A stretch of DNA of 32,004 nucleotides. Origin: Sterolibacterium sp964500605. Its GTDB lineage: Bacteria; Pseudomonadota; Gammaproteobacteria; Burkholderiales; Rhodocyclaceae. Shown piece after piece: positions 9,115 to 16,966 of this stretch; position 1 is the first letter of the stretch; every line of letters begins with the position of its first letter. A program made the translations under genes and the position numbers. The stretch lies in the NCBI GenBank assembly GCA_964500605.1, contig CAZCOS010000018.1, positions 1 through 32,004 on the forward strand, in the 5' to 3' direction. The notes under the pieces are model-generated. The model saw only the letters and a list, made by a program, of their open reading frames with translations, made no database searches and was not told the origin of the DNA.

Positions 9115-10308
9115 ATGGTTGCGACATCCGGAGATCATGCTGCACTGGTTCTGACAGGCGGTGGTGCGCGTGCCGCCTATCAGATCGGCGTACTCATGGC
9201 GGTGCGCAATCTCTTGCCGGACAAGCGCAAAAACCCTTTTCCCATTATCTGCGGTACATCGGCTGGGGCCATCAATGCCGCAGCTCTGGCCACGATGGCG
9301 GAAGATTTCGGATTTGCCATTAGTCGACTGCACGCCATCTGGGCCAATTTTCATGTCCATCAGGTGTATCGGGCGGATACGCTGGGGATATCCCTGACCG
9401 GGGCACGCTGGCTGGCTTCTCTGATGGGCGGGTGGTTGGTCAAAACCTCGCCGCGCTCCCTCCTCGACAATGCGCCGTTGCGAGAGTTGCTCACTCAGCA
9501 CCTGAATTTTGACCGCATCGAGTCAGCCATCAACAGCGGCGCGTTGCGCTCGGTCAGCATCACCTGTTCAGGCTATGGTTCCGGCCAGAGCGTCAGCTTT
9601 TATCAGGGACACAGTCATCACGAAGACTGGCGACGCTCGCAGCGTTTTGGAACGCGGGCGTATTTGAAAGTCGAACACCTCATGGCGTCGAGTGCGATTC
9701 CCTTTGTTTTTCCGGCGGTACGGATCAATCGGGAGTATTTCGGCGACGGCTCTATGCGTCAGATGGCTCCCATTTCACCTGCGGTGCATCTGGGTGCGGA
9801 CAAAATTCTGGTTGTTGGGGCCGGGCAGCGTGAAAAACCAGACCATTACCGGGAGCAGGGAGGGCGTTACCCTTCCCTGGCACAGATTGCGGGCCATGCC
9901 TTGTCGAGCATTTTTCTGGATAGCCTTTCCGTGGATATTGAACGGCTGACCCGTATCAATCACACTGTTGGCCTGATTCCCGAAGAGGTGCGCCGTCAGA
10001 AGGGTTTGGCATTGCGAGCCATTCGTGTTCTTGAAATCTCGCCTTCTCAGCGGCTTGACCACATGGCCGCCCGCCATGTCCGCAGTCTGCCTTGGGCCTT
10101 GCGTGCGCTGATGGGCAATATTGGTGCCTTGAATAAGCGTGGGGGAGCGTTGGCAAGTTACTTGCTGTTTGAAGCCTCTTACACAAGAGCCTTGATCGAT
10201 CTCGGCTATCGTGATGCCATGGAACGGCGGGATGAAGTGCTCGATTTTCTGGGGCTTGCGGCTCCGGCTACCGTGGCCGCTCAACCTTCTTCGAGTCCTG
10301 TCCGTTAA
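9115..10308 (+). CDS. Patatin-like phospholipase
   Basis: A 397-residue protein. The N terminus carries the oxyanion-hole motif GGGARAAYQIG (about residues 14-24), then the nucleophile motif GTSAG (about 46-50). The dyad Asp sits in GDGS (about residue 210-213), the usual DG[GAS] position. No signal peptide is evident, so the enzyme is probably cytoplasmic or at the inner membrane face. It follows maeB closely with its own GGGAG ribosome site 5 bp upstream of the ATG, which suggests an operon of convenience. The family hydrolyses acyl esters of phospholipids; the substrate here is unknown. Confidence 0.93.
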   Translation: MVATSGDHAALVLTGGGARAAYQIGVLMAVRNLLPDKRKNPFPIICGTSAGAINAAALATMAEDFGFAISRLHAIWANFHVHQVYRADTLGISLTGARWLASLMGGWLVKTSPRSLLDNAPLRELLTQHLNFDRIESAINSGALRSVSITCSGYGSGQSVSFYQGHSHHEDWRRSQRFGTRAYLKVEHLMASSAIPFVFPAVRINREYFGDGSMRQMAPISPAVHLGADKILVVGAGQREKPDHYREQGGRYPSLAQIAGHALSSIFLDSLSVDIERLTRINHTVGLIPEEVRRQKGLALRAIRVLEISPSQRLDHMAARHVRSLPWALRALMGNIGALNKRGGALASYLLFEASYTRALIDLGYRDAMERRDEVLDFLGLAAPATVAAQPSSSPVR

Positions 10309-10332
10309 TTTCTTTTGAGGGCAGGTCGTGCG

Positions 10333-10350
10333 AATTGTGACAATTGTGAC
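10333..10350. repeat. Tandem 9-bp direct repeat upstream of the PbpG/DacA gene
   Basis: AATTGTGAC occurs twice head-to-tail, and a degraded third copy (AAAATTGTTA) follows. A 7-bp inverted repeat (AATTCAT 10362-10368, ATGAATT 10380-10386) lies just downstream. Together they suggest a binding region for an unidentified regulator in the 147-bp gap before the peptidase gene. Confidence 0.5.
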
Positions 10351-10455
10351 AAAATTGTTAAAATTCATCTCATAACGAAATGAATTGTAGGATATTTTGT
10401 CTGGTCCGTTCGCTGTGGTTTCATGCGGATTTTTGCCGGACAAGGAGGAAATGAC

Positions 10456-11421
10456 ATGTTTGACCACCGTCCTGGCCGTCTGCTCGTGGCGGCAATATTG
10501 AGCCTCTCTTTGACCTTGTCACTGACTTCAGTCAGCTCAGAGGCTTCGGCTGCAGAGCGCAGCAAACCGGTTTCCGCCAAAAAACACAAGTCCATCAAAT
10601 CGGTTTCAAAAAAAGCACATCGAAAAGTAAGCCGAAAGTCCGCTCAGCCTGAAGACCTCACGCATCTGAAGCTGGCTTCAAATGCTGCCATGGTGCTGGA
10701 TCAATCCACAGGTGCGGTTCTATTTGAAAAGAATGCGGGTGCGGTTCTGCCTATTGCTTCAATTACCAAGCTGATGACTGCCATGGTCGCGCTCGATGCC
10801 CAGCCGGATCTGCATGAAACGATGGTAATCGATGATGCCGATGTCGATACCCTCAAGGGAACCCACTCGCGGCTCAAGGTCGGGGTACAGCTGCCGCGTG
10901 AAGATATGCTGCGACTGGCCCTGATGTCTTCCGAGAACCGTGCGGCTTCGGCACTTTCCCGTTATTACCCCGGAGGTCGCCCCGCTTTCGTGGCCGCCAT
11001 GAATCGCAAGGCGCAAGCATTGGGGCTGCAAGACACCTATTTTGCAGATCCTACTGGCTTGACGGCACAAAATGTTTCCAGCGCGCGCGATCTGGTCAAA
11101 ATGGTCAGTGTGGCGCAGCAATACCCACTGATCCGCCAATTCACCACGATGTCCGAATATGAAGTCGCGGTTTCTGGGCGCCCCCAGGCGTTCCGCAATA
11201 CCAATAGCCTGGTGCGCAGCTCGTCCTGGGAGATTGGCCTGTCAAAGACCGGTTTCATCAACGAAGCGGGTCGCTGTCTGGTCATGCAGGCCTGGCTCAA
11301 TAACAAACCGACCATCATCGTGTTACTGGATTCGCTGGGCAAGATGACCCGTCTGGGCGATGCGAATCGCATCAAGCATTGGGTTGAGAATGGTGCGGCC
11401 CGCCGATTGTCAGCGGGTTGA
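10456..11421 (+). CDS. pbpG: Penicillin-binding D-alanyl-D-alanine peptidase, PbpG/DacA type
   Basis: A 321-residue protein. The start at 10456 has AAGGAGG 7 bp upstream; the ATG at 10451 is out of frame. A signal peptide (VAAILSLSLTLSLTSVSSEASA) precedes a strongly basic linker (KKHKSIKSVSKKAHRKVSRK, about 41-62). The three serine-peptidase S11 motifs are all present: S102-I-T-K105, S159-E-N161 and K264-T-G266. It cleaves D-Ala-D-Ala-type bonds in peptidoglycan in the periplasm. The length and absence of a C-terminal membrane anchor favour the endopeptidase PbpG (PBP7) over DacA-type carboxypeptidases, but this is by judgement. It converges on the IclR gene with 6 bp between stops. Confidence 0.9.
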   Translation: MFDHRPGRLLVAAILSLSLTLSLTSVSSEASAAERSKPVSAKKHKSIKSVSKKAHRKVSRKSAQPEDLTHLKLASNAAMVLDQSTGAVLFEKNAGAVLPIASITKLMTAMVALDAQPDLHETMVIDDADVDTLKGTHSRLKVGVQLPREDMLRLALMSSENRAASALSRYYPGGRPAFVAAMNRKAQALGLQDTYFADPTGLTAQNVSSARDLVKMVSVAQQYPLIRQFTTMSEYEVAVSGRPQAFRNTNSLVRSSSWEIGLSKTGFINEAGRCLVMQAWLNNKPTIIVLLDSLGKMTRLGDANRIKHWVENGAARRLSAG

Positions 11422-11427
11422 TCGCCA

Positions 11428-12210
11428 TCACCGCTTGGGTTTAACGTAACCGATCGCAGCGGAAATTTCATCAGCGGTATTGCGAACCCGAGCGGCCCAA
11501 TCCGGATTGTGACGTTCGGCCGGAGCGGAAACCGAGACCCCCGCGACCAGTTCGCCGATGTCGTCTCGAATGGGGGCGGCGATGCAACGCAGCCCTTGTT
11601 CGATTTCCTCGTTGTCGAAGGCCACACCATGACGGCGTACCCGATCAATTTCCTTTTCCAGCGCAGGCAAGGTCGTCAGCGAAGTGGCAGTGAACCCGGG
11701 CAGCTTGGTGCGTCGCGCGTACTCCCTCAGTTTTTCAGGGCCGTCTTCCAGTAAAAAGAGCTTGCCTACGGCCGTGACGTGTAAAGGAGCGCGAGCCCCG
11801 ACGAGGTGCACGACGCGCACGGAAGAGCGGCCGCTGGATGTCCGTTCGACATAGACGATTTCATCGCCCTGACGTACCCCCAGATTTACGCTCTCCCCAA
11901 GCTCCTTGTGCAGTTTCTGCATTAACGGCATGGCCGAATCACGAATGTTGATGCGAGACTTGACCAGATTGCCCAGCTCCAGCAGACGAATTCCCAGTTG
12001 ATACGTTCCCGGTCCGCTGCGCTCGACAAAACCGCTGCCGGCCATGGCTCCGAGAATGCGGTGTGTCGTCGAAGGATGCAGGCCGGTTTCCAGGGCCAGC
12101 TGCTTCAGACTGACCGGATCGTGGTAGTACGAGAGCACATCGAGCAGCTTCATCATCCGTTCGATGACCTGAATGGGACTCTTGGCCTCCGCAGATTTTT
12201 GCACGGACAT
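11428..12210 (-). CDS. IclR-family transcriptional regulator
   Basis: A 260-residue protein using the ATG at 12210, the normal family length. The start has GAAGGT upstream, and an upstream in-frame ATG at 12312 would overlap a candidate operator, so the shorter form is preferred. The N-terminal winged helix-turn-helix includes VSLKQLALETGLHPSTTHRILGAMAGSGFVER. The effector domain has the usual IclR features (HVTAVGKLFLL and GLRCIAAPIRDDIGELVAGVSVSAP). Related proteins respond to small carboxylic or aromatic acids, but the effector is not readable from sequence. It is followed on its downstream side by the convergent peptidase gene. Confidence 0.93.
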   Translation of the reverse strand: MSVQKSAEAKSPIQVIERMMKLLDVLSYYHDPVSLKQLALETGLHPSTTHRILGAMAGSGFVERSGPGTYQLGIRLLELGNLVKSRINIRDSAMPLMQKLHKELGESVNLGVRQGDEIVYVERTSSGRSSVRVVHLVGARAPLHVTAVGKLFLLEDGPEKLREYARRTKLPGFTATSLTTLPALEKEIDRVRRHGVAFDNEEIEQGLRCIAAPIRDDIGELVAGVSVSAPAERHNPDWAARVRNTADEISAAIGYVKPKR

Positions 12211-12248
12211 GGCAGGACCTTCACGGGTAGGGCTTCGCATCATATCAC

Positions 12249-12265
12249 GATGTGAAATTTCAATC
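12249..12265. promoter_or_regulatory. Candidate IclR operator, proximal copy
   Basis: The 10-bp perfect palindrome TGAAATTTCA (12253-12262) lies in GATGTGAAATTTCAATC, about 45 bp upstream of the regulator's ATG. A near copy occurs in opposite orientation at 12299-12315. Confidence 0.5.
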
Positions 12266-12298
12266 TGGGCGCGTGAAGTGGGTGGCAGGGTAATTGCA

Positions 12299-12315
12299 TT
12301 TGAAATTTTCACATC
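12299..12315. promoter_or_regulatory. Candidate IclR operator, distal copy
   Basis: Read on the minus strand this is GATGTGAAAATTTCAAA, the same sequence as the proximal copy with one extra A at the centre. The two centres are about 48 bp apart. Paired operators of this kind fit autoregulation by a dimeric or tetrameric IclR protein; binding is inference. Confidence 0.5.
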
Positions 12316-12321
12316 CCGTAG

Positions 12322-12482
12322 GGGCGAACCCTCATTCGCCCTGAATGGTCATTCACTCAGAACCTTCTTCGCGCGATGCTTCGACGTGCGGCTTCATTTT
12401 CAACGCTGCCGGGACTCGCCCCGGCGGGCGCACTGGGCAAGCTGGGGGGCAATCCATCATCGAAAATCAAATGCGATTGCCC
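12322..12482. repeat. Hairpin-rich intergenic stretch with three inverted repeats
   Basis: Three separate inverted repeats fit in this stretch: GGGCGAA/TTCGCCC (12322-12341), GCCGGG/CCCGGC (12408-12425) and GGGCAATC/GATTGCCC (12447-12482). The first is preceded by GTAG and resembles the short GTAGGGGCGAA-type intergenic repeats seen in many bacterial genomes. None has a T-run, so I do not call them terminators. They lie between the IclR promoter region and the end of the Panacea gene. The pattern suggests one or more degraded REP/MITE-like elements. Confidence 0.45.
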
Positions 12483-12503
12483 TGAAGTGGGTGAAAGCTC
12501 TCC

Positions 12504-13037
12504 TTAGCGTGCGGAAGTGAGGGACGCTCGGCTTTCCGGGCGACGCAGGGATGACGTCGATGCCTCGGAGGCTTCCATCGCGGTTTTATAAAAGCCCGCC
12601 ATGCTGGTTTTGCTCAAGGGGCGTTTGGTAATGTCCCAAGCTTGCAGGCCACGTCGTGCCTCTTTCCAGGGAGCATCAGCCTTGATCATCTTTTCCAGCT
12701 CGGCGAGGGAGTATTCGCCATAGGCTTGCCAGATGTCATCCAGCAAGGCTTGTGTTTCTGTATCCAGGACGACTTCGCTGCGTAAATCGTCGGCGAGTAG
12801 ATTGTTCCAGCCACGATGGCTCAGTCGCGCCCAGAGGGCCGGGTACATCGGGCCGCTATCCCAGGCTTCAAGCTCGTCTGAAGAAAGTGTGCGCTCGAAC
12901 AGGGCCAAGGACCAGGCTTCGGCGTAATAAAGCAGCGCATTGAGCTTCAGGGTATTGAGGACTTCACCAGCGGGATGATTCACCTTGCCCAGCAGGGCAG
13001 CGGCCAGATCGCAGGCGGGATAGGTTGGAGCGTCCAT
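12504..13037 (-). CDS. Panacea-domain (DUF4065, SocA-like) protein
   Basis: A 177-residue protein. The core KLNALLYYAEAWSLALFERTLSSDELEAWDSGPMYPALW is the hallmark of the Panacea/DUF4065 domain (about residues 30-70), followed by helical sequence to about 145 and a polar tail rich in Ser and Arg. AGGA lies 5 bp upstream of the ATG. Panacea proteins are best known as antitoxins or adaptor-like partners next to a toxin gene. Here no small toxin-like ORF is adjacent on either side (the flanks are hairpin-rich DNA and acyltransferase copy B), so it seems solitary. Its role is therefore open. Confidence 0.85.
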   Translation of the reverse strand: MDAPTYPACDLAAALLGKVNHPAGEVLNTLKLNALLYYAEAWSLALFERTLSSDELEAWDSGPMYPALWARLSHRGWNNLLADDLRSEVVLDTETQALLDDIWQAYGEYSLAELEKMIKADAPWKEARRGLQAWDITKRPLSKTSMAGFYKTAMEASEASTSSLRRPESRASLTSAR

Positions 13038-13136
13038 GATGTTCCTGTAGAAATATGCGGGATAAATGTTGAGTGTTTTTATCGGGTATTGTAGCGTGTA
13101 AAGGCCCGGAATGGTTTTGTCAGCTTGCGCGTTGAG

Positions 13137-14402
13137 TTAGACGGTCAGGGGAGGTCCGCTGTCGGTCTGGTTTTCCAGTGAGCCGATCAGTTTTTGCTGT
13201 AGCTCATGCACGAAGGCGTCGAGCCGTCCTTCACTGGCAAAGACGTTGGACATGGCTACGCTGATTTCGATTTGCCCCTGAAAGGAGACACCCAGGATGA
13301 AAGCACTTTCCTTCTGGGGAATGCCGAAAACTGTTTCGATTTGTAACCCTGGAGCGCGGAAGGGAGCGCGCTTGAGTGGCCCCATCATCGAGAAAAGTGC
13401 GGTTTCGGCCAGACGGGGGCGTGTGTAGTTCTTGTCGTTCGGAGAAAGGAGACGATCCAGCCAGGAAAAGGGCAGGTAGCGAATGGCTTCGAGGATATCA
13501 GGGTAATGCGCATCCACATTTTGTTCGAGCAAACTTTTCAGCTGATTTTTGATCGAATCGACATCGGCTTGCGGCGCGATGTCCAGATAAAGCATGTTGG
13601 TGAAGTTGCAGGTGGTCAGGAGATCTGGAGCATGCCTTTTGAGGCTGACAGGCAGGGCAATGCGGACAGGATCAGCGGGATCAGCATGGCGACGGGCATA
13701 CTCCGCAACAAATTGGAGAATGCGCGGCAGGAGCGAGGGCTGGGGGGCGGGCAGGCTGATACGCCGCCATTGCCCTCCTTTTTCCATTCCTCGGGCTGGG
13801 CCAACCAGGGGTGTGGGCTTGACGAAACGGATCTTCTGTTTTTGTGGCCGAAGATGGCGCATGAGTTCGACATCGGTGTAGCTGGCATTGCTCCCCAGAA
13901 GCGGCTCGCCGCGTACTGCACGAAAGAGCTCATGCAGGCAATGCAGGACGCCTGAGCCGTCCATGACGGCATGGGCAGCACGAAAAATGACCTTGAGGGT
14001 TTGTCGCCCGGTAATGATGAGTTCGCATACTGGCCCGGTTTCCAGGCAAAGCGGCGTTGCATAGATGAATTCGTCGCCATCGCTCGAACGGCCTTCCCAG
14101 TTGCAATCGGGCAGGAATCTCACGCGCGGGGCCGGGCCATCGCTGCGCCAGTGCGCGTGTTGGCGTAGGCCGTGAAGACGTAGCCGACAACCGGGGTTGG
14201 CGTCTGAAACTTGATCCAGCGCAGATTGCCAGTCGATGTTCGCTCCGTCTTCCAGACGGCCTTCCAGTACGGCAACCACATCGCGTGGTTTAAGTACGGA
14301 GCGGGGGTGTCTCCCGACGCAGGCGTGGTAATACTCAGGGCCGGTCAGCGGGCGGTCGATGACCTTGAGGGGCTTGAGCGGTGGTAAAGAGGGGGCGGCC
14401 AT
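13137..14402 (-). CDS. Condensation-domain-like acyltransferase, copy B
   Basis: A 421-residue paralog of the protein at 2244-3512. The blocks EYYHACVGRHPRS, ANPGCRLRL, AHAVMDGSGVLH (His144, Asp148, Gly149), FRAVRGEPLLGSNA, IKNQLKSLL and NVFASEGR match copy A in order and spacing. As in copy A the first His of HHxxxDG is missing (Ala143 here), but the catalytic-position His is kept. There is no signal peptide and no second domain. It starts 5 bp after the glnS stop, so it is almost certainly co-transcribed with glnS. The fold implies acyl transfer to an alcohol or amine; donor and acceptor are unknown. Confidence 0.72.
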   Translation of the reverse strand: MAAPSLPPLKPLKVIDRPLTGPEYYHACVGRHPRSVLKPRDVVAVLEGRLEDGANIDWQSALDQVSDANPGCRLRLHGLRQHAHWRSDGPAPRVRFLPDCNWEGRSSDGDEFIYATPLCLETGPVCELIITGRQTLKVIFRAAHAVMDGSGVLHCLHELFRAVRGEPLLGSNASYTDVELMRHLRPQKQKIRFVKPTPLVGPARGMEKGGQWRRISLPAPQPSLLPRILQFVAEYARRHADPADPVRIALPVSLKRHAPDLLTTCNFTNMLYLDIAPQADVDSIKNQLKSLLEQNVDAHYPDILEAIRYLPFSWLDRLLSPNDKNYTRPRLAETALFSMMGPLKRAPFRAPGLQIETVFGIPQKESAFILGVSFQGQIEISVAMSNVFASEGRLDAFVHELQQKLIGSLENQTDSGPPLTV

Positions 14403-14407
14403 GGCGT

Positions 14408-16195
14408 TTAGCTCGCCTTACTCCAGGAATCCTTGAGGGTGACGGTGCGGTTGAAAACGGGTTGGTCCGGTTGTGTGTCATGGCGGTCGGCGACGAAATA
14501 ACCGTGACGCTCAAACTGAAAGCTTTCTTCGGGGCGTGCATTTCGTAGTGAAGGCTCCAGCCATGCGGTGATCGTCTGCTTGCTGTTGGGGTTGAGGTCT
14601 TCTAGGAAGTTGCGTTCAACACCCTCGGGGTCGCCCGCGCGGCGTGCTCCCGGGTTGGGGACCGCGAAAAGTCGATCGTAGAGACGAATTTCGGTTGGGC
14701 AGGCATGGGGAACACTGATCCAGTGCAGATTGCCCTTGACCTTGTAGTTGTCCGCACCCGGTGTACCCGATTTGGAATCGGGCATCATCTGGGCGCGTAC
14801 TGCGATCACATTCCCCTGGGCGTCTTTGTCGCAGCCAGTGCATTGAATGACGAAACCATAGCGCAGACGTGCCATGTTGCCTGGATAAAGACGGTGGAAA
14901 CCCTTGGCGGGCGTTTCCATGAAATCCTCACGTTCGATCCAGAGTTCTCTGGTGAAAGGTATTTCGCGTTTTCCCAGTTCCGGCTTGAGCGGGTGATTGG
15001 GCGCAAGGCAGCTTTCTTCGAAGTCGTCGGGGGCGTTATCAAGAATCAGCTTGAGTGGGTCGAGCACGGCGATGCGGCGTTCGGCCTGAAGATTCAGGTC
15101 TTCGCGCATGCACTCTTCGAGCACGCTCATGTCGATCCAAGAATCCGCCTTGGAAATGCCAATGCGCTCGGCAAAGAGGCGGAAACCCGCCGCCGTGTAG
15201 CCGCGCCGACGCGCACCGATGAGGGTGGGCAGACGGGGATCATCCCAGCCTTCAACATGCTTTTCTTCGACAAGCTGGATGAGCTTGCGTTTGGAAAGGA
15301 CTGCATAGCTGAGATTGAGTCGGGAAAATTCTATCTGTTTGGGAAGCGGATGGACGAACAGTCCCGCCTCGGCCAGACGAGCGAGCAGCCAGTCGTAAAA
15401 CGGACGTTGGTCTTCGAATTCCAGGGTGCAGATGGAGTGCGTGATCCGTTCTAGCGCGTCTTCGATGGGGTGGGCAAAGGTGTACATCGGGTAGATGCAC
15501 CAGGCATCCCCCGTATTGTGGTGGGTGGCGTGACGAATGCGATAAATGGCGGGGTCGCGCAGGTTGATGTTGGGCGAGGCCATGTCGATTTTCGCGCGGA
15601 GGATATGCGCGCCATCCGGGAATTCCCCTGCTTTCATGCGACGGAAAAGGTCAAGATTTTCCTCGATGCTGCGGGTGCGATAAGGACTATCCTTGCCGGC
15701 TTCGGTCAGCGTTCCGCGATGCGCGCGCATCTCGTCTGCACTTTGGCTATCGACATAAGCCTGACCGGCCAGAATCAGTGCCTCGGCACATTGATACATC
15801 CAGTCAAAATAACTGGAAGCGTTGTAGCAATGCTCGCCCCAGTCGCAGCCCAGCCATTTCACGGATTCAAGAATGGCGTCGACGTATTCTTGTTCTTCCT
15901 TTTCCGGGTTGGTGTCGTCAAAGCGCAAATGACAGACACCTGAATAATCCTGGGCCAGGCCGAAATTCAGCAGGATGCTCTTGGCGTGGCCAAAGTGCAG
16001 ATAGCCATTGGGCTCGGGCGGGAAGCGGGTGCGGATACGGGCGACATCCTCGGGGGCTCCGGCGTGAGTGGCTGCAGGTCCGGGCTTCCCGGCCCAACGT
16101 CGCCCGGCCAGACGGCCTTCGGCTAGATCGGCTTCGATGAGATTGCGGATGAAATGCGTGACTTTGGCCTCGGAGGCCGGATTCGGATGGGTCAT
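14408..16195 (-). CDS. glnS: Glutaminyl-tRNA synthetase
   Basis: A 595-residue protein from the ATG at 16195 (MTHPNPASEAKVTHFIRN), preferred over the in-frame ATG at 16270 because the family begins just before HFIRNLIEADL. Class I signature motifs are present: PPEPNGYLHFGH (HIGH-type, HFGH at 67-70), RFDDTNPEKE, and VLSKRKL as the KMSKS equivalent (near residue 300). The C-terminal anticodon-binding beta-barrels follow. An insertion of about 25 residues (RRWAGKPGPAATHAGAPED, about 32-50) separates the N-terminal helix from the catalytic domain, making it longer than the E. coli enzyme (about 554). It charges tRNA-Gln in the cytoplasm. Copy B of the acyltransferase follows by 5 bp. Confidence 0.97.
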   Translation of the reverse strand: MTHPNPASEAKVTHFIRNLIEADLAEGRLAGRRWAGKPGPAATHAGAPEDVARIRTRFPPEPNGYLHFGHAKSILLNFGLAQDYSGVCHLRFDDTNPEKEEQEYVDAILESVKWLGCDWGEHCYNASSYFDWMYQCAEALILAGQAYVDSQSADEMRAHRGTLTEAGKDSPYRTRSIEENLDLFRRMKAGEFPDGAHILRAKIDMASPNINLRDPAIYRIRHATHHNTGDAWCIYPMYTFAHPIEDALERITHSICTLEFEDQRPFYDWLLARLAEAGLFVHPLPKQIEFSRLNLSYAVLSKRKLIQLVEEKHVEGWDDPRLPTLIGARRRGYTAAGFRLFAERIGISKADSWIDMSVLEECMREDLNLQAERRIAVLDPLKLILDNAPDDFEESCLAPNHPLKPELGKREIPFTRELWIEREDFMETPAKGFHRLYPGNMARLRYGFVIQCTGCDKDAQGNVIAVRAQMMPDSKSGTPGADNYKVKGNLHWISVPHACPTEIRLYDRLFAVPNPGARRAGDPEGVERNFLEDLNPNSKQTITAWLEPSLRNARPEESFQFERHGYFVADRHDTQPDQPVFNRTVTLKDSWSKAS

Positions 16196-16477
16196 GACAG
16201 CAGCAGATAGAGAACGAAACCTTGCGATTGTACCGGTTGCCGCGTAGGGAAAAGTTTTGTCGAGCGGCAAAACGTGCTTGGGTCGACAGTTGGGCCGGTT
16301 CGTTGCATCAAGCAGGCCTGCCCGCAGTTCAGATGCAAAATTTGATTTTCATCGTGCCAGATCAATAATGGCCAGCCGTGGCCAGGTTTTGTTGGCATGA
16401 ACAGGGTTGAGGCTGTTTTGTTTGTTTCACGTTAAAATTTCAAGCCTGAAGTTTTTTTGACCGGATAAGGAGTTGCC

Positions 16478-16933
16478 ATGTTGCCCAGTTTCCGTACTTC
16501 CATTGCTTTTGTTTCGCTGTTGTCCCTGGCTTCGAGCCTGACGGCAACGGCTGTTTTTGCCATGGGAAGCAAGCCTGTGGCTGCTGATGAGGAGGCAGTG
16601 GTGGCACGGATTCATCCGGTGGGGCGGGTTGTGCTGGCCGCACCGGTTGCGGGGGGCGGGGAGCCGCGCACGGGGGAGGCCATTTTCAAGGCGGCTTGTA
16701 GTGCTTGTCATGCAACGGGGGCGGCTGGTGCGCCGAAGGTCGGGGAGAATGCTGCCTGGGCACCGCGTCTGGGGCAGGGGCTCGAAGGCTTGCTGAAGTC
16801 GGCGATTAATGGCAAGAACGCGATGCCGCCCAAGGGGGGCTCGAATGCCAGCGATTTCGAGTTGGAACGTGCCATTGTTTATATGGCGAACAAGTCGGGA
16901 GCGAGCTTCAAAGAGCCGCAGGAGAAGAAGTAA
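16478..16933 (+). CDS. Exported single-heme c-type cytochrome, cytochrome c5-like
   Basis: A 151-residue protein with a signal peptide (residues 1 to about 28, ending VFA). A single heme-binding motif CSACH (Cys74, Cys77, His78) and a distal ligand candidate Met116 in NAMPPKGG fit class I cytochromes of the c5 type. AAGGAG lies 5 bp upstream of the ATG. It is a periplasmic or membrane-associated electron carrier, with an unknown partner. It is transcribed away from glnS, from the 282-bp divergent gap. Confidence 0.9.
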   Translation: MLPSFRTSIAFVSLLSLASSLTATAVFAMGSKPVAADEEAVVARIHPVGRVVLAAPVAGGGEPRTGEAIFKAACSACHATGAAGAPKVGENAAWAPRLGQGLEGLLKSAINGKNAMPPKGGSNASDFELERAIVYMANKSGASFKEPQEKK

Positions 16934-16945
16934 GGCGTAGGGGAG

Positions 16946-16966
16946 ATTGCGGGTCAAGCCTGCAAT
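16946..16966. repeat. REP-like hairpin downstream of the cytochrome gene
   Basis: ATTGCGGG, a 5-nt loop TCAAG and CCTGCAAT form an 8-bp stem with one G-T pair. The ATTGCGGGTCAAGCCTGCAAT form closely resembles a short palindromic element widespread in proteobacterial intergenic DNA. A second perfect 12-bp palindrome, GTGTCATGACAC, lies at 16977-16988. These sit between the convergent cytochrome and rep genes. Confidence 0.5.

Noticed and set aside
13038..13136. Toxin gene partner for the Panacea protein
   Set aside because: This 99-bp gap and the 12211-12503 gap contain no ORF of toxin length, so no pair can be called.
16401..16438. Possible promoter for the cytochrome gene (TTGAGG and TAAAAT)
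   Set aside because: The spacing is 20 bp and the -35 is weak, so I did not list it as a feature.
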